Of a stretch of DNA of 64,000 bases, positions 43,198 through 52,976 are shown one piece after another. The stretch covers positions 48,765,980 through 48,829,979 of the forward strand of contig JAJKFL010000042.1 of the NCBI GenBank assembly GCA_021186555.1, written 5' to 3'. Source of the DNA: Reticulitermes speratus (lineage: Eukaryota > Arthropoda > Insecta > Blattodea > Rhinotermitidae). The position numbers were made by a program, and so were the translations under genes. How positions within the stretch are numbered: position 1 is the stretch's first letter; each line of letters opens with the position of its first letter. The notes below the pieces were generated by a model. The model had not been told where the DNA came from, made no database searches, and saw only the letters and a program-made list of their open reading frames with translations.

Positions 43198-46140
43198 TTA
43201 AGGTGAAGTACGGAGTTTCCGAATTTTCAAAATTCTACATGTCTCCTTGAAAAATGTAGAAACAAATGATCGACCTTGGTCAGTAATCAAAGTGGACCCG
43301 GTGCCGTGTCGAGTAACGATCTGTGTTGCGTACACTCTAGCACATGTCTCAGCTGTTTGGTCCGGAATTGGAAAGGCCTCTACATACTTTGTAAAATGGT
43401 CAATAAACGTCAGTATGTATTTGTTCTTACGAGGGGTCATTAGGTAAGGACCAGTTAGGTCCATGGATGTGACCTGGAAAGGGGCGGTTGGTTCCTCCAC
43501 TTCTCCTAGTGGGGCTATGAACTCTCTGTCCTCCTTCCTCCTCTGACATGGGTCACATTTCCTAATATATTCCTCTATAGATTTTCTCATGCTTGGCCAC
43601 CAGTAACTCAGTGATATCAGGTCGTATGTCCTTTTCATACCCGGATGAGCTACATAAACCGGATCGTGATTCATTTTAATAATATCTTGTACTAAAACCC
43701 TTGGTACAACTAGCTGATGTCTGTTTTTGGGTTGGCGTCTGTACATCACACCGTCCTCATCTAAAAGGAATTCACTTCTGCTGGAATATTTTCCAGGCTT
43801 CTGACTCTTGCAAAAAGAGTCCTTCCTTTGTTCCAAAAGGATTCTTTCCTTACTGAGTATCCCATCATCTAGAACTGTTGCAACATGTCTGCTCAGGGCA
43901 TCAACGTGACCTATTTTAGAGCCAGCCTTGTGTTCAACCACAAAATCAAATTCGGACAGTCGTAGACTCCATCTCATCAAACGACTATTATTGTCCGCAA
44001 AATTACGCAAGTAGGATAGTGCTGCGTGGTCAGTTCTGACAAGGAACTTTTTCCCATAGAGGTAACAACGAAAATATTTCGTTGCCCATACCAAAGCGAG
44101 CATTTCCGCTTCTGAGGCTGAATATGCTTGCTCCGCCTTATTCATCTGCCTACTAGCGTAAGCTAAAGGTCGTTCTACTCCACCCTGCACCTGAGACAAG
44201 ATGGCGGCGACCGCTACTTTAGAGGCGTCTGTTGTGAGAATGAATGGCACCTCGAAATTGGGGTATGCCATCACGGGGGTTGTACATAACCTTGCCTTCA
44301 TTTCCTCGAACGCCTTTTGTTGACTTGGACCCCATAAAAACTGTCGGTCCTTCCTAGTCAACTCCGTAAGGGGTTTTGCTACTTCAGCAAAACCTGGCAC
44401 TAGTTTCCTGTAGAACGAAGCTAGGCCCAAAAATGCTCGAATATCCTTAACACTTTTCGGGACTGGATAATTTTCCACTGCCTTGACTTTCTCAGGGGAC
44501 GCCGAAACCCCTGCTTCTGTAAGCACAAATCCAAGGTATTGAACCTGGGGTTGCGCAAACACGCACTTTCCGGGCTGTAGTTGCAGGTTTGCCTTGTCAA
44601 ACCTCTGCAGTACATTTTCCAGTCGCTGGGCATGTTCCTGTGCCGACTTGGAAAAGATGATAACATCATCTATGAAGACCCAGCATTCAGTGCCTACTAG
44701 GTTCTTCAAAACCACGTCCATGAGCCGTTGAAAGCTCGATGGGCTGTTAGACAAACCGTAGGGCAAGCGGTTGAACTCAAATTTTCCAAACGGAACTGAA
44801 AAGCTCGTTTTCTCTTTATCTTCTTCGCGGATACTTATTTGCCAGAACCCGCTATAACAGTCAAGGACTGTAAAATATTTAGCACCATAAAGAGTGGAGG
44901 TTGTCTCTTCGAACACTGGCAAAGGATAGGTGTCAAATTTCGTCACTGCGTTAAGGGCTCTAAAATCAACACAAAAACGAAATTTAGGGGACCCATCTGT
45001 ACTCTTCTTAGGGACGAGGATGGCCGGAGCAGACCAGGGGGAATTGCTTTCTCTTATCACCCCCTTTTCCCGCATTTTTTCTATTTGGGACTTCATTTCT
45101 CCTCTCAGGGAGTACGGAACCCTATATTGTGGTCTTTTTATGGGTCGTGCGTCACCCGTCAGTATTTGGTGTTCCACTAAGTCAGTACCCTTAAAGTCAT
45201 TCGTGTCTTCGTCATGAAACACATGAGCATACCGCAGTAGCACAGGCTCTATTATCTCTCTTTCCGCTTGTGTTAGGTGGTCTAATTTTCCTTTCATTAG
45301 CTTATCATACAGGGCCTTATTCCTACTTGAGTTTCCCTGTCGGTACGGTTCTGCTTCGCTTCCCTTATTAATCCTGTCCACCTCATACTCGGACATTTCT
45401 TCAGCCACACCCAGAACAGTTGCCTTAGGAATGGTCAGTTCTTCATTACTGAAGTTCGCAACCATCACGTAAGCACAGCTGTTCGTCGCTCTTTCCGTTC
45501 GGTGAGCGTCATGTGACGTCACTGCGGAAGGTGTAGTATTCTGCTCCTTCCCAGACTCCAACCTTCCTAATACAATTTGCCTGCACCTAGGCGCTATCTT
45601 AACATTTTCAGTAGCCCTAACAAGCCAAGACATACTCTCGTCTGTCTTATTCTCCGGGTGGGGTTTAGCTAGGAACTGTTCGTCCATGCGCTTAGCCTCC
45701 CGTTCCCTGAATGTAGGGCTGCGACCGCCTTGGCCTCCGGAGAAAATAGTGAGTGCTTTGTGCCTTGTGGGTGGAACACTGTACACTTGGGGCACTTTGA
45801 GTTGGGTTGGTAACACCATCTTGCTGCCCTCAAAATCAATTACAGCGCCTAAACTGGCCATGAAATCAGTGCCTACCAGACCGGCTGCTTCTGTAGGGAG
45901 CGTACAAATTAAGAATGTGTGTTTGAACTTACACCCATTTATCACAAAGGAAACTGACTGTTGTCCCCTGATGTCGAGGACGTCTCCAGTCACTCCATAC
46001 GGTTCCATCGTGGTGACTTTTATTTCGCCTCTCGATACGCCGGGCTGCAGTATCGATATGTTGGAGCCAGTGTCCAAAATTAGCCTTCTCGACATTCCCT
46101 CTATCTGCACTAAGATAGTGGGAGTGCCGTGCTCCAACAA
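43198..46140 (-). CDS. pol: Pol: protease, reverse transcriptase, RNase H, integrase N-terminal part
   Basis: 980 codons from the first ATG; the frame is open upstream to 46263 and overlaps gag. Domains in order: aspartic protease with LDTGSN at residues 22-27; reverse transcriptase with LDCYSGFWQI near 425 and the catalytic FIDD near 488; RNase H with TTDASK near 635 and RTDHAALSYL near 700; integrase zinc-binding region with two histidines and CDPC (about 830-865); catalytic MDLTGPY near 893 and ITDQG near 950. The frame ends in TAA at 43198-43200 where related integrases continue to the third acidic residue. Order protease-RT-RNase H-integrase is that of Ty3/Gypsy. The true start is expected by -1 frameshifting from gag at 46221-46227 rather than at an ATG. 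Confidence 0.93.
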   Translation of the reverse strand: MLEHGTPTILVQIEGMSRRLILDTGSNISILQPGVSRGEIKVTTMEPYGVTGDVLDIRGQQSVSFVINGCKFKHTFLICTLPTEAAGLVGTDFMASLGAVIDFEGSKMVLPTQLKVPQVYSVPPTRHKALTIFSGGQGGRSPTFREREAKRMDEQFLAKPHPENKTDESMSWLVRATENVKIAPRCRQIVLGRLESGKEQNTTPSAVTSHDAHRTERATNSCAYVMVANFSNEELTIPKATVLGVAEEMSEYEVDRINKGSEAEPYRQGNSSRNKALYDKLMKGKLDHLTQAEREIIEPVLLRYAHVFHDEDTNDFKGTDLVEHQILTGDARPIKRPQYRVPYSLRGEMKSQIEKMREKGVIRESNSPWSAPAILVPKKSTDGSPKFRFCVDFRALNAVTKFDTYPLPVFEETTSTLYGAKYFTVLDCYSGFWQISIREEDKEKTSFSVPFGKFEFNRLPYGLSNSPSSFQRLMDVVLKNLVGTECWVFIDDVIIFSKSAQEHAQRLENVLQRFDKANLQLQPGKCVFAQPQVQYLGFVLTEAGVSASPEKVKAVENYPVPKSVKDIRAFLGLASFYRKLVPGFAEVAKPLTELTRKDRQFLWGPSQQKAFEEMKARLCTTPVMAYPNFEVPFILTTDASKVAVAAILSQVQGGVERPLAYASRQMNKAEQAYSASEAEMLALVWATKYFRCYLYGKKFLVRTDHAALSYLRNFADNNSRLMRWSLRLSEFDFVVEHKAGSKIGHVDALSRHVATVLDDGILSKERILLEQRKDSFCKSQKPGKYSSRSEFLLDEDGVMYRRQPKNRHQLVVPRVLVQDIIKMNHDPVYVAHPGMKRTYDLISLSYWWPSMRKSIEEYIRKCDPCQRRKEDREFIAPLGEVEEPTAPFQVTSMDLTGPYLMTPRKNKYILTFIDHFTKYVEAFPIPDQTAETCARVYATQIVTRHGTGSTLITDQGRSFVSTFFKETCRILKIRKLRTSP

Positions 46141-46217
46141 GATATCAACCGTGGATTTAGTGACAGCATTGTCAGGGGCATTGAGGTGGAAAGAGCTGTC
46201 GTCGTTCGCACCTCTTT

Positions 46218-47273
46218 CTAGTTTCCCTGACTCTTTGTTTCCTTTTTCTCTCCCTTTTTCCTTTCATCTGGGGGCTTATCATTCGGGGAACGTGAACGTC
46301 TCGAACGCCCACTTGAGTTCCTCCTCCCCGATGAAGTAGTGGAGTTGACCTCCCTTTTTAGCCTTGTAGGACACTCACTAGCAAAGTGGCCTATCCCTTC
46401 GCACTCGTAACATCGCAAATTAGCTTTAGTTTGCGCACTCCTAGTACTCGAGTTCGTTGGCTTGCCTGAGCTGCTTGGTGCGCTATAACGCTGAGTAGGC
46501 GTGTGATTGACCGCGCGCCTCGCGTCAGCAGAACGACGTGGCTTGCGTTCGTGGTGGCTTGTGCGACTGGGTGAACGTGATTGCAGCTTGACCGAACTAT
46601 CGAATCTAGTGTAAAAACTTTCATTAAATTTTTCCTGTTTTTCGGCTTCCTGCACAGTGATTGCAATTTGAAGCGCTTGTTCCATCGTTTGAGGGTTAGC
46701 ATACCTGACCTGCCTACCGGGTACTCCGGTTAACCCTGCTACAAAACTAGCCAAGAGAAATCTTTCGGCATTTTCGTAGTGGATGCGCTGAGACAAAGGG
46801 TCATCCACCTTGCAGACTATTTTCTGCGACAATGCCCTGCATCTGTCTGCAAATTGCTGTGGAGTTTCACTCCTCTCCTGCCTGGCTGTTTGTAACTTCA
46901 TAAAATGGTACTGGTCAGTATGACTATCTCGAAATCTGTGCTTAAAAACACTTTTAAATTTCGACCATGTTACGTCTGCCGTATGTAACTCCAAGCATCC
47001 GTTATAAAACTGTCGTGCTGTGTCAGTCAACTTAAGTACAGCAACTTGGACCTTATCGGCGTCTTCCCAATTCCCTACTCTTGACGAACCCTCAATACTG
47101 TTCAGAAATTCGTCTAGTGGAATGGACGTTTCGGTGCCTGACCATTTTGGCACTAATGAAACTAAAGACAAATCTTTATGGAAGATAGGCGCTCCTCTAT
47201 TCATAGATTCCCTCAATCTCTGTAATTCGGCCTTGGTTTCTGCAAGTTCATTGTTCAAGCGTGCTTCCGCCAT
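46218..47273 (-). CDS. gag: Gag structural protein
   Basis: 351 codons, directly 3' of the primer site and leader. Capsid-type region in the centre (residues about 60-210, with a WSKFKSVFKHRF segment typical of retrotransposon Gag), a basic serine/arginine-rich stretch at 230-260, and one CCHC zinc knuckle at 288-301 (C288, C291, H296, C301), the nucleic-acid binding motif of nucleocapsid. The C-terminus is lysine- and glutamate-rich. Gag forms the particle and packages the RNA. The stop codon TAG at 46218-46220 immediately follows a frameshift heptamer. The start was chosen as the first ATG after the leader; no earlier in-frame ATG is evident. Confidence 0.92.
   Translation of the reverse strand: MAEARLNNELAETKAELQRLRESMNRGAPIFHKDLSLVSLVPKWSGTETSIPLDEFLNSIEGSSRVGNWEDADKVQVAVLKLTDTARQFYNGCLELHTADVTWSKFKSVFKHRFRDSHTDQYHFMKLQTARQERSETPQQFADRCRALSQKIVCKVDDPLSQRIHYENAERFLLASFVAGLTGVPGRQVRYANPQTMEQALQIAITVQEAEKQEKFNESFYTRFDSSVKLQSRSPSRTSHHERKPRRSADARRAVNHTPTQRYSAPSSSGKPTNSSTRSAQTKANLRCYECEGIGHFASECPTRLKREVNSTTSSGRRNSSGRSRRSRSPNDKPPDERKKGEKKETKSQGN
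46221..46227 (-). promoter_or_regulatory. gag-pol -1 frameshift site
   Basis: G GGA AAC in the gag frame, an X XXY YYZ slippery heptamer, lies directly before the gag TAG. Slipping back one base gives GGG AAA CTA GAA, which is exactly the open pol frame. Downstream GAAAGAG (46218-46212) can pair with CTCTTTC (46195-46189), or GAGGTG (46214-46209) with CACCTC (46188-46183), as a stimulatory stem. Confidence 0.75.
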
Positions 47274-47463
47274 GTTGCAATGCTAACGTATCACCACAGA
47301 TTACAAAAATACAAACACAAATTATCACACCACACAAATAAAATAAAAATACAATTTCTTGGTTTATGCTGGCGTATTGTAATAGTTGAATTTCGGATTT
47401 TGAAACTCAAGCTCCCTGCTTTACTTCTAAAGTTAAATACGGAATCCAGTGCGGTTTAAAAGT

Positions 47464-47481
47464 ATCCCACCGCTGCCACCA
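47464..47481 (-). promoter_or_regulatory. tRNA primer binding site
   Basis: Four bases after the 5' LTR the minus strand reads TGGTGGCAGCGGTGGGAT. It begins with TGG, complementary to a tRNA CCA end. The following bases resemble complements of tRNA-Leu 3' ends, but I cannot fix the tRNA. Confidence 0.75.
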
Positions 47482-47485
47482 ATTT

Positions 47486-48243
47486 TGTAGTGCCTACCCC
47501 AGAGGGTTGCTATCCTACAGCTCAATTCTCTGAAGCAGGTTCTATCGGTAGCGTCCGATAAGGCAATCGCTGGATTCCCTATTTCTAATTTCGCTGCCAC
47601 CAGTAGGCGAACAGTAGCCTACACTTTGCTCGATACGCCCCACAGGTAATTGTCAACGTATCAAAATAATACAGTAGGTTTAAAGTTTAAATAACATAAC
47701 CTGTATTATATACAAAATAAATAAATTTACAATAAAACTTAATTAACAACTTCACAGTTAAATTGCCACGTAAAGGTTAAATTAACTGCTTGCCCTCTTA
47801 ATGAATTTTTAACGCCGCGTTGCTAAACAAATTTAGAATTTCAAATTCTGTCACCAAAGTATAAATACACCAAAAGTGCTCCGTTCCAGTAATCGTTTTC
47901 AAAGCAAATATAAAATTCAATACAGCTCACTTACCTTGCACGCACAGCCATAAACCAGTATTTATCATTATCGCCGAAGTAACTTGCAGGAGCTTAGTGT
48001 CGTCTTTACAAAATTTCTGAAACGTGAATGAGGACGTTTGCCTCGCGGAATCTCCTTATATAAACAATTAAGGAATTCCCGCCTCAGCATACTTCGAAGT
48101 GCGGTGAACCAACGTTCACTGCACTGCAGGTAATAACCTCTAGTGGCAATGTCAGCAACATTCAACCAAATACCTAACTCAAAATTTAAACCTAAAATCA
48201 AAATTCAAAAAGATAAATCTACCGCTATTATTCATTCATTACA
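47486..48243 (-). repeat. 5' LTR
   Basis: Same 758 bp as the 3' LTR. On the minus strand TATATAAG at 48062-48055, about 180 bp inside the LTR, is a candidate TATA box. I found no clear AATAAA. Confidence 0.95.
48055..48062 (-). promoter_or_regulatory. candidate TATA box in the 5' LTR
   Basis: TATATAAG followed by GAGA on the minus strand; the only strong TATA-like element seen in the LTR. The identical site in the 3' LTR is at 39535-39542. Confidence 0.4.
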
Positions 48244-48278
48244 CTAATATAAAATTTATCTTAAAGTGATTCGAAATC

Positions 48279-48395
48279 TGTGGTCTTCTGGGTTATTACA
48301 CGGCGTCATGTGGTAATTGTTTACCACACGACGCCGTGTAATGACCCAGAAGACTACAGATTTCATCAACATCGCGGCGGGAGCCTGAATTCAAT
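48279..48395. mobile_element. palindromic foldback element
   Basis: CTGTGGTCTTCTGGGTTATT is answered by AATGACCCAGAAGACTACAG around TTGTTTACC. It is followed by ATTTCATCAACATCGCGGCG plus GGAGCCTGAA, the shared end module of this foldback group. It is the inverse-arm type without a hammerhead-like core, as at 60222. Confidence 0.8.
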
Positions 48396-48467
48396 GTTGA
48401 AGTGATTCATCCCAGTTTTGTTCGTAGTATAATCAGATGTATTGTAAATTCAAACACAAAAATTAAT

Positions 48468-48570
48468 TTCCAAAACGAAGTCAGCTACAAGTTTCGGCTA
48501 GTAGTTCAGTCTGATGATGGCTAAAATATACTAGTCGAAACGTGTAGCTTACCTCGTTCTGGAAATAAAC
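48468..48570. mobile_element. short inverted-repeat element with hammerhead-like core
   Basis: AGCTACAAGTTTCGGCTAGT at the left is answered by ACTAGTCGAAACGTGTAGCT at the right, and the outer arms (TTTCCAAAACGAAGT and CTCGTTCTGGAAA) also pair. Confidence 0.7.
48511..48546 (+). ncRNA. hammerhead-like core
   Basis: CTGATGA (48511-48517), extra T, a five-pair stem GGCTA/TAGTC with one G-T pair, then GAAACGTGTA. First and second boxes are intact. Confidence 0.35.
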
Positions 48571-48577
48571 TGTGTTT

Positions 48578-48815
48578 GAGATCTGCGCTCTACTGCTATA
48601 TTACGCAGCGTCAAGTGGTAATCCATTACTGACGTTTCGGGAGAACGTATCGGTTCCACCTTCAAGAATCTGACTTCTTGAACCTTGAAGATGGAACCGA
48701 TATGTTGTCCCGAAACGTCGGTAAAGTATTATCACTCGACGCTGCGTAATATCCCAGAAGAGCGCACATGTCATCAACATCGCAACGGAAGCCTGAAGTC
48801 ACGGTAAATTGTGTT
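48578..48815. mobile_element. foldback element with two opposed hammerhead-like cores
   Basis: Same family as 34142-34385, more diverged. Right arm 48,685-48,718 has TTGAAGA, GGAAC/GTCCC with one mismatch, and GAAACGTC. The right end carries CATCAACATCGC and GGAAGCCTGAAGTCA. Confidence 0.8.
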
Positions 48816-48837
48816 GGAATTTATTATACTTCTGATG

Positions 48838-48977
48838 GGACTGGATTAGTTTGAAGAGTGTGACAAATGGCGGGCATTGAGCCTTTGATATTTTGATAAA
48901 ATACGTGGGTTTGCTTGACTAGCTGTGACGTATGAATAGTTAGCTCTCCAGATAAGCCACTGCTAACGTAGTTAGCG
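48838..48977 (+). mobile_element. degenerate NL1 3' end
   Basis: GGGACTGGATT, GACAAATGGCGGGC, ATAAAATACGTGGG, GCTTGACTAGCTG and GTTAGCTCTCCAGATAAG follow the order of the intact NL1 3' end at 35,650-35,800. Confidence 0.55.
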
Positions 48978-49340
48978 CGCAAATTAAATGTAAGGAAATT
49001 TTTCTGCAGGAGAGACTTCTGCAGTATAATTCAGCCTTGGTACGTAAGTACGTAAGTATGTACGACATTTTGGTTCGAAGAACAGGGAATGGCGGTGAAT
49101 AAACATTTGCAGTGTCCGTTAGTGGAACGTGGCTGTCTCGTTGGCTCGTATTGTCACGCGCAAACTTTCAATCCAACAAGAATCATGTCCTTCTCCACGA
49201 TGATAGCCTGGAATGGTGTCGCCTGCCGTGCGCTGTGCAGTTTGTCGTGTCATCAGCTGTGCTTGAGCTTGAGGTACTTCAGTGGCGTTTACAGGAAATT
49301 GTTCAGTGTCATCAAACTACTCAAAAGAATACACTTAACA

Positions 49341-50101
49341 TAAAGTTCCCCTAGAACAGGCTATGAAGGCCCAGAGGGGGAGTAGAGGTATAGCTCTACT
49401 CTTTCTTTAACCTCGGCGCTAGATGGGTGTGGGTGGTCAACTCCACGCCCTGGCCGCTTTACCCCCGGGAATGACCCGGTACCCATTGCATAGGACAGTG
49501 GTATTCAAACTTTTTTGTTCGCGTACCCCCACATATAATTTCTCTTCAACTTTGTACCCCCAAAGCTGTTGGTGCACAATTCAAGTTATACACAGTCTAT
49601 AATCTACATCTAAAATAAGTTAAATAAATTACATCCAAAATAATGTATTAAATAATAAGTTTTAAATGAGAAAAAGGAGAGTCAAGCTATTAAATAACAA
49701 ATATATTATTGCCTATCGTATAAAAATTAATAAAGGAACAAAGGTATTTTAGCAAAGCAAAATTATATGCACTATGTGGAATAAAATGAAACTAGCCGCC
49801 CAGATAAGAATCGCATAAAGGAGAGAGAGAGAGAAATGGCGCTCCCAAATCGCATGTCCTTACGTCCGGTCTGTTGTGGCTAACCCTAAATCTGGCCCGG
49901 ATTATTCAGTGTTTATTATGAAATAATATATTTATAATTTTTTAAATTTTACGTACCCCTAAGATGTGTTCGTGTACCCCCGGAGTACGCGTAACCTAGG
50001 TTGAATACCACTGGTATAGGAGGCTGGGTAGGCCCCAGGGCCGGTCTGAACGGGTGCTGAAAATCTCGCCCGCACCGGGATTCGATCCCCGGACCGTCCA
50101 G
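49341..50101 (-). mobile_element. SINE-B interrupted by a hAT MITE
   Basis: The 3' half occupies 49,341-49,495 and the 5' half, with B box GGGGATCGAATCCC on the minus strand, 50,014-50,101. The element was complete up to the B-box region before the MITE entered. Confidence 0.85.
49496..50013. mobile_element. hAT-type MITE, copy 3
   Basis: CAGTGGTATTCAAAC start and AATACCACTG end. GCATAGGA (49488-49495) and GTATAGGA (50014-50021) are an 8-bp duplication with one change, made inside the SINE-B sequence. Confidence 0.9.
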
Positions 50102-50103
50102 CT

Positions 50104-50205
50104 CCAAAAGAATACACTACGTTTCGGAAGTAAACTGCTTCATTCTTCACTGGATTCACCTGAAGAAGGAAGCAGTCTGCTTCTGATATGTAGCGTATTT
50201 TTTGA
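50104..50205. mobile_element. foldback with degraded hammerhead-like cores
   Basis: ACTACGTTTCGGAAGTAAAC and GTCTGCTTCTGATATGTAGC are opposed arms. One keeps GAAACGTAG, the other keeps CTGAAGA. Confidence 0.5.
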
Positions 50206-50436
50206 GTATTCTTATGACAATGGAAAAAGTTCTCGTAAATGCTGGTGTTCGGTTATTACTCATGTACAGTCATTGTCAAAAATATGTCACAGTTATGCGT
50301 GTGCTGTTTCCCCATACAATACAGCAGCGCTTTCCAAATACTTTTTACTTCATGTCACTTCCAAAGTTTTGAAAAATCTTGATTTTCCCCCGACCAATAA
50401 AACACGTACATTAATAATAAGGACCGTGCTATGTCA

Positions 50437-50610
50437 CAAGACGTCAGTCGCCGGCTTTTCACCGCGGAGACCCAGGTTCGATCCCAGGCCAGTACATGTG
50501 AAATTTGTGGTGGACAAAGTGGCACTGGGACAGGTTTTTCTCCGTGTACTTCCATTTCCCCCTGTCAGTTTCGTTCCAGCAATGATCCATACTGATTCAC
50601 CTTGCTTAGT
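50437..50610 (+). mobile_element. SINE-C, best complete copy
   Basis: Head with GTCGCCGGCTTTTCACCGCG and B box AGGTTCGATCCCAG; body GTGAAATTTGTGGTGGACAA and GCACTGGGACAGG; 3' part TCCGTGTACTTCCATTTCCC, CCTGTCAGTTTCGTTCCAGC and AATGATCCATACTGATTCA, homologous to the 91-bp satellite unit. Confidence 0.75.
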
Positions 50611-50661
50611 CTGACGTCTGCTACCTGCTCACTGTAGGTGTAGAGGGTTGTTGTTGCACCT

Positions 50662-50840
50662 GATCACACACCACACTCTGTAGGACTCCTCTAGACGAGT
50701 GATCGGCCCGTCGCAGAGACCTCTACCTGACAACACACAACACTCACAACGAGACATGCCACCGGCGGGATTCGAACCCGCAATCCCAGCAAGGGTGCTG
50801 ACGCAGACCCACGTCTTAGACCGCGCGGCCACCGGGATCG
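50662..50840 (-). mobile_element. SINE-A, 3'-truncated
   Basis: Head and first two-thirds of the body are present (GGGTTCGAATCCCG on the minus strand); the common tail is lacking. Confidence 0.8.
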
Positions 50841-50888
50841 ACTCATTTGACCATCACCGACGCTATATAACTTTGGTAACTTGTAAAA

Positions 50889-50996
50889 AGGAAATGCCTG
50901 GACAGGCACTTAGGGTTGCAGGAGCTTGAGGCTCCCAGATTTGTAGACAATCGGCACATGAAGGTGGTAAGGTTGTCAGCCCTACGCACTTGGTAA
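50889..50996 (-). mobile_element. SINE-E fragment
   Basis: GCCTGGACAGGCACTTAGGG, AATCGGCACATGAAGGTGGT and GGTTGTCAGCCCTACGCACT are reverse complements of the 3' half of 27829-28111. Confidence 0.7.
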
Positions 50997-51373
50997 CTTG
51001 CAGCGTCGTTAAATAATGCGTTTAAACAATAAAAACTACATTTGGTGGCAGACTTATGTTGTCTAATGGTGACAATTTGAAGAGTCGCGTTGTCTAATTC
51101 ATTTCGTTCATTGCAAATGATTCATGCAGACTTGGAAGATTATTACGTTGTGTTGTTAGGTAAATAGTTTTCGACGATGTTCCGGAAACGTCGGAGAGCA
51201 CACTATTTACCGACCGACACGACGTCACTTCCGAGAATGCTTGATTATGTCAGCAGCAGCGCTGTGAGCACCTCAATGCTGCGTTATTTGAAAAGCGTTT
51301 GTTTGACGTAGCGTAATCTGATACACCGCTATACAGCGTGTTCCGTAAATACAGCTTACTTGTGGCAGATACA
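50997..51373. other. unassigned interval
   Basis: Near 51,172-51,205 the sequence GGAAACGTCGGAGAG resembles a degraded second box of the hammerhead-like group. No gene recognised. Confidence 0.35.
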
Positions 51374-51870
51374 GCCGATCGCAGTGGCCGGCGGTCTAAG
51401 GCGTGGGTCTTTGGCCGCTCGCTTACTGGGATCGTGGGTTCAAATCCCACCGGGGGCATGGATGTTTGTGTTGTGTAGTACAGTAGTACGATCATAAGGA
51501 CAAAGGTAAACAGTACAAAATGGATCAAGGGGAACACCCGATAGTAAAAAAAAAAAAACAAAAAATCCCACCGGGATGGATGTTGTGTTGATGTGTTGTA
51601 ACAAGAACGTTGTGACCGTAAGTGACATGAAGGACGAATAAGGATTTACAGAACCAAAAAGGAATCAAAGGGGATAAACCAAGATTTAGTAAAAAAAAAA
51701 CCTACGGGCATGATTCTGTCACCGTAATGTTTTTTGTTAGTCGAGTAAGGTCCTCTGCGACAGCTGTCACTCGTCCAGAGGAATCCTACCGACTGTGGTG
51801 TTCTGAGTGTGTGTGACCATGATAACTCGACGATAAGAGCGCCAGGCACATATAGGCTGTCGACATGTTG
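51374..51870 (+). mobile_element. SINE-A with internal A-rich expansion
   Basis: Head, B box (GGGTTCAAATCCC) and distal body (CACTCGTCCAGAGGAATCC) are recognisable. About 230 bp containing two related blocks, each ending in a long A run (about 51,545-51,558 and 51,691-51,700), separates them. Both blocks restart with a CC-ACGGGATGGATG-like segment, so this part is duplicated. Confidence 0.65.
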
Positions 51871-52165
51871 ACTATTTATTGACATAAGCGTGTATAAAAT
51901 AGGACATTATAAAGTGTACATTTGTCGGAATAAGACTTTGTAACTGCTTATAATTCTTTTTTCTGACGACATAATATGATTTTCTCAAGAGTTTCGCAAA
52001 ATTAAATTTCGTCTTTGTAGAAGTATTCCGCGTGGCACAGGGTGGGAAGTACAGATGTACTTCTGCTGCGTAAATAAATATCAGGCAGATTCCCAGAGCA
52101 CTGTCAATTTTCCATCAAAAATGAAAAAAATGTATGTCCTTGTTTTGATTTTGCGAATCTTTTTG
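51871..52165. other. unassigned interval
   Basis: AT-rich; no gene or repeat recognised until the 26-bp array begins. Confidence 0.35.
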
Positions 52166-52976
52166 CGGTATATTCACTAGCTACATTTTCCAAGCATATT
52201 CACTGGCGATATTTTCCAAGCATATTCACTGGCGATATTTTCCAAGCATATTCACTAGCGATATTTTCCAAGCATATTCACTAGCGATATTTTCCAAGCA
52301 TATTCACTAGCGATATTTTCCAAGCATATTCACTAGCTACATTTTCCAAGCATATTCACTAGCGATATTTTCCAAGCATATTCACTAGCTACATTTTCCA
52401 AGCATATTCACTAGCGATATTTTCCAAGCATATTCACTAGCGATATTTTCCAAGCATATTCACTGGCGATATTTTCCAAGCATATTCACTGGCGATATTT
52501 TCCAAGCATATTCACTGGCGATATTTTCCAAGCATATTCACTGGCGATATTTTCCAAGCATATTCACTGGCGATATTTCCCAAGCATATTCACTAGCGAT
52601 ATTTTCCAAGCATATTCACTAGCGATATTTTCCAAGCATATTCACTAGCGATATTTTCCAATCATATTCACTAGCGATATTTTCCAAGCATATTCACTAG
52701 CGATATTTTCCAAGCATATTCACTAGCGATATTTTCCAAGCATATTCACTGGCGATATTTTCCAAGCATATTCACTAGCGATATTTTCCAAGCATATTCA
52801 CTAGCGATATTTTCCAAGCATATTCACTAGCGATATTTTCCAAGCATATTCACTGGCGATATTTTCCAAGCATATTCACTGGCAATATTTTCCAAGCATA
52901 TTCACTAGCGATATTTTCCAAGCATATTCACTAGCGATATTTTCCAAGCATATTCACTAGCGACATTTTCCATGTC
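52166..52976. repeat. 26-bp minisatellite
   Basis: About 31 units of CATATTCACTAGCGATATTT plus TCCAAG. Variants: CTAGC/CTGGC, GCTACATTTT in four early units, single changes elsewhere. Confidence 0.96.

Larger units (their letters stand above)
38966..48243 (-). mobile_element. errantivirus-like LTR retrotransposon (Gypsy group with env)
   Basis: Read on the minus strand the order is 5' LTR, primer binding site, gag, pol, env, polypurine tract, 3' LTR, total 9,278 bp. The two 758-bp LTRs look identical on line-by-line comparison, so insertion was recent. A 4-bp CTAA flanks both ends (38962-38965 and 48244-48247), the duplication size reported for errantiviruses. Integrase downstream of RNase H places it in the Ty3/Gypsy class, and the env type fits insect endogenous retroviruses. 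An in-frame stop in pol probably makes this copy non-autonomous. Gag and env frames are intact. Confidence 0.95.
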
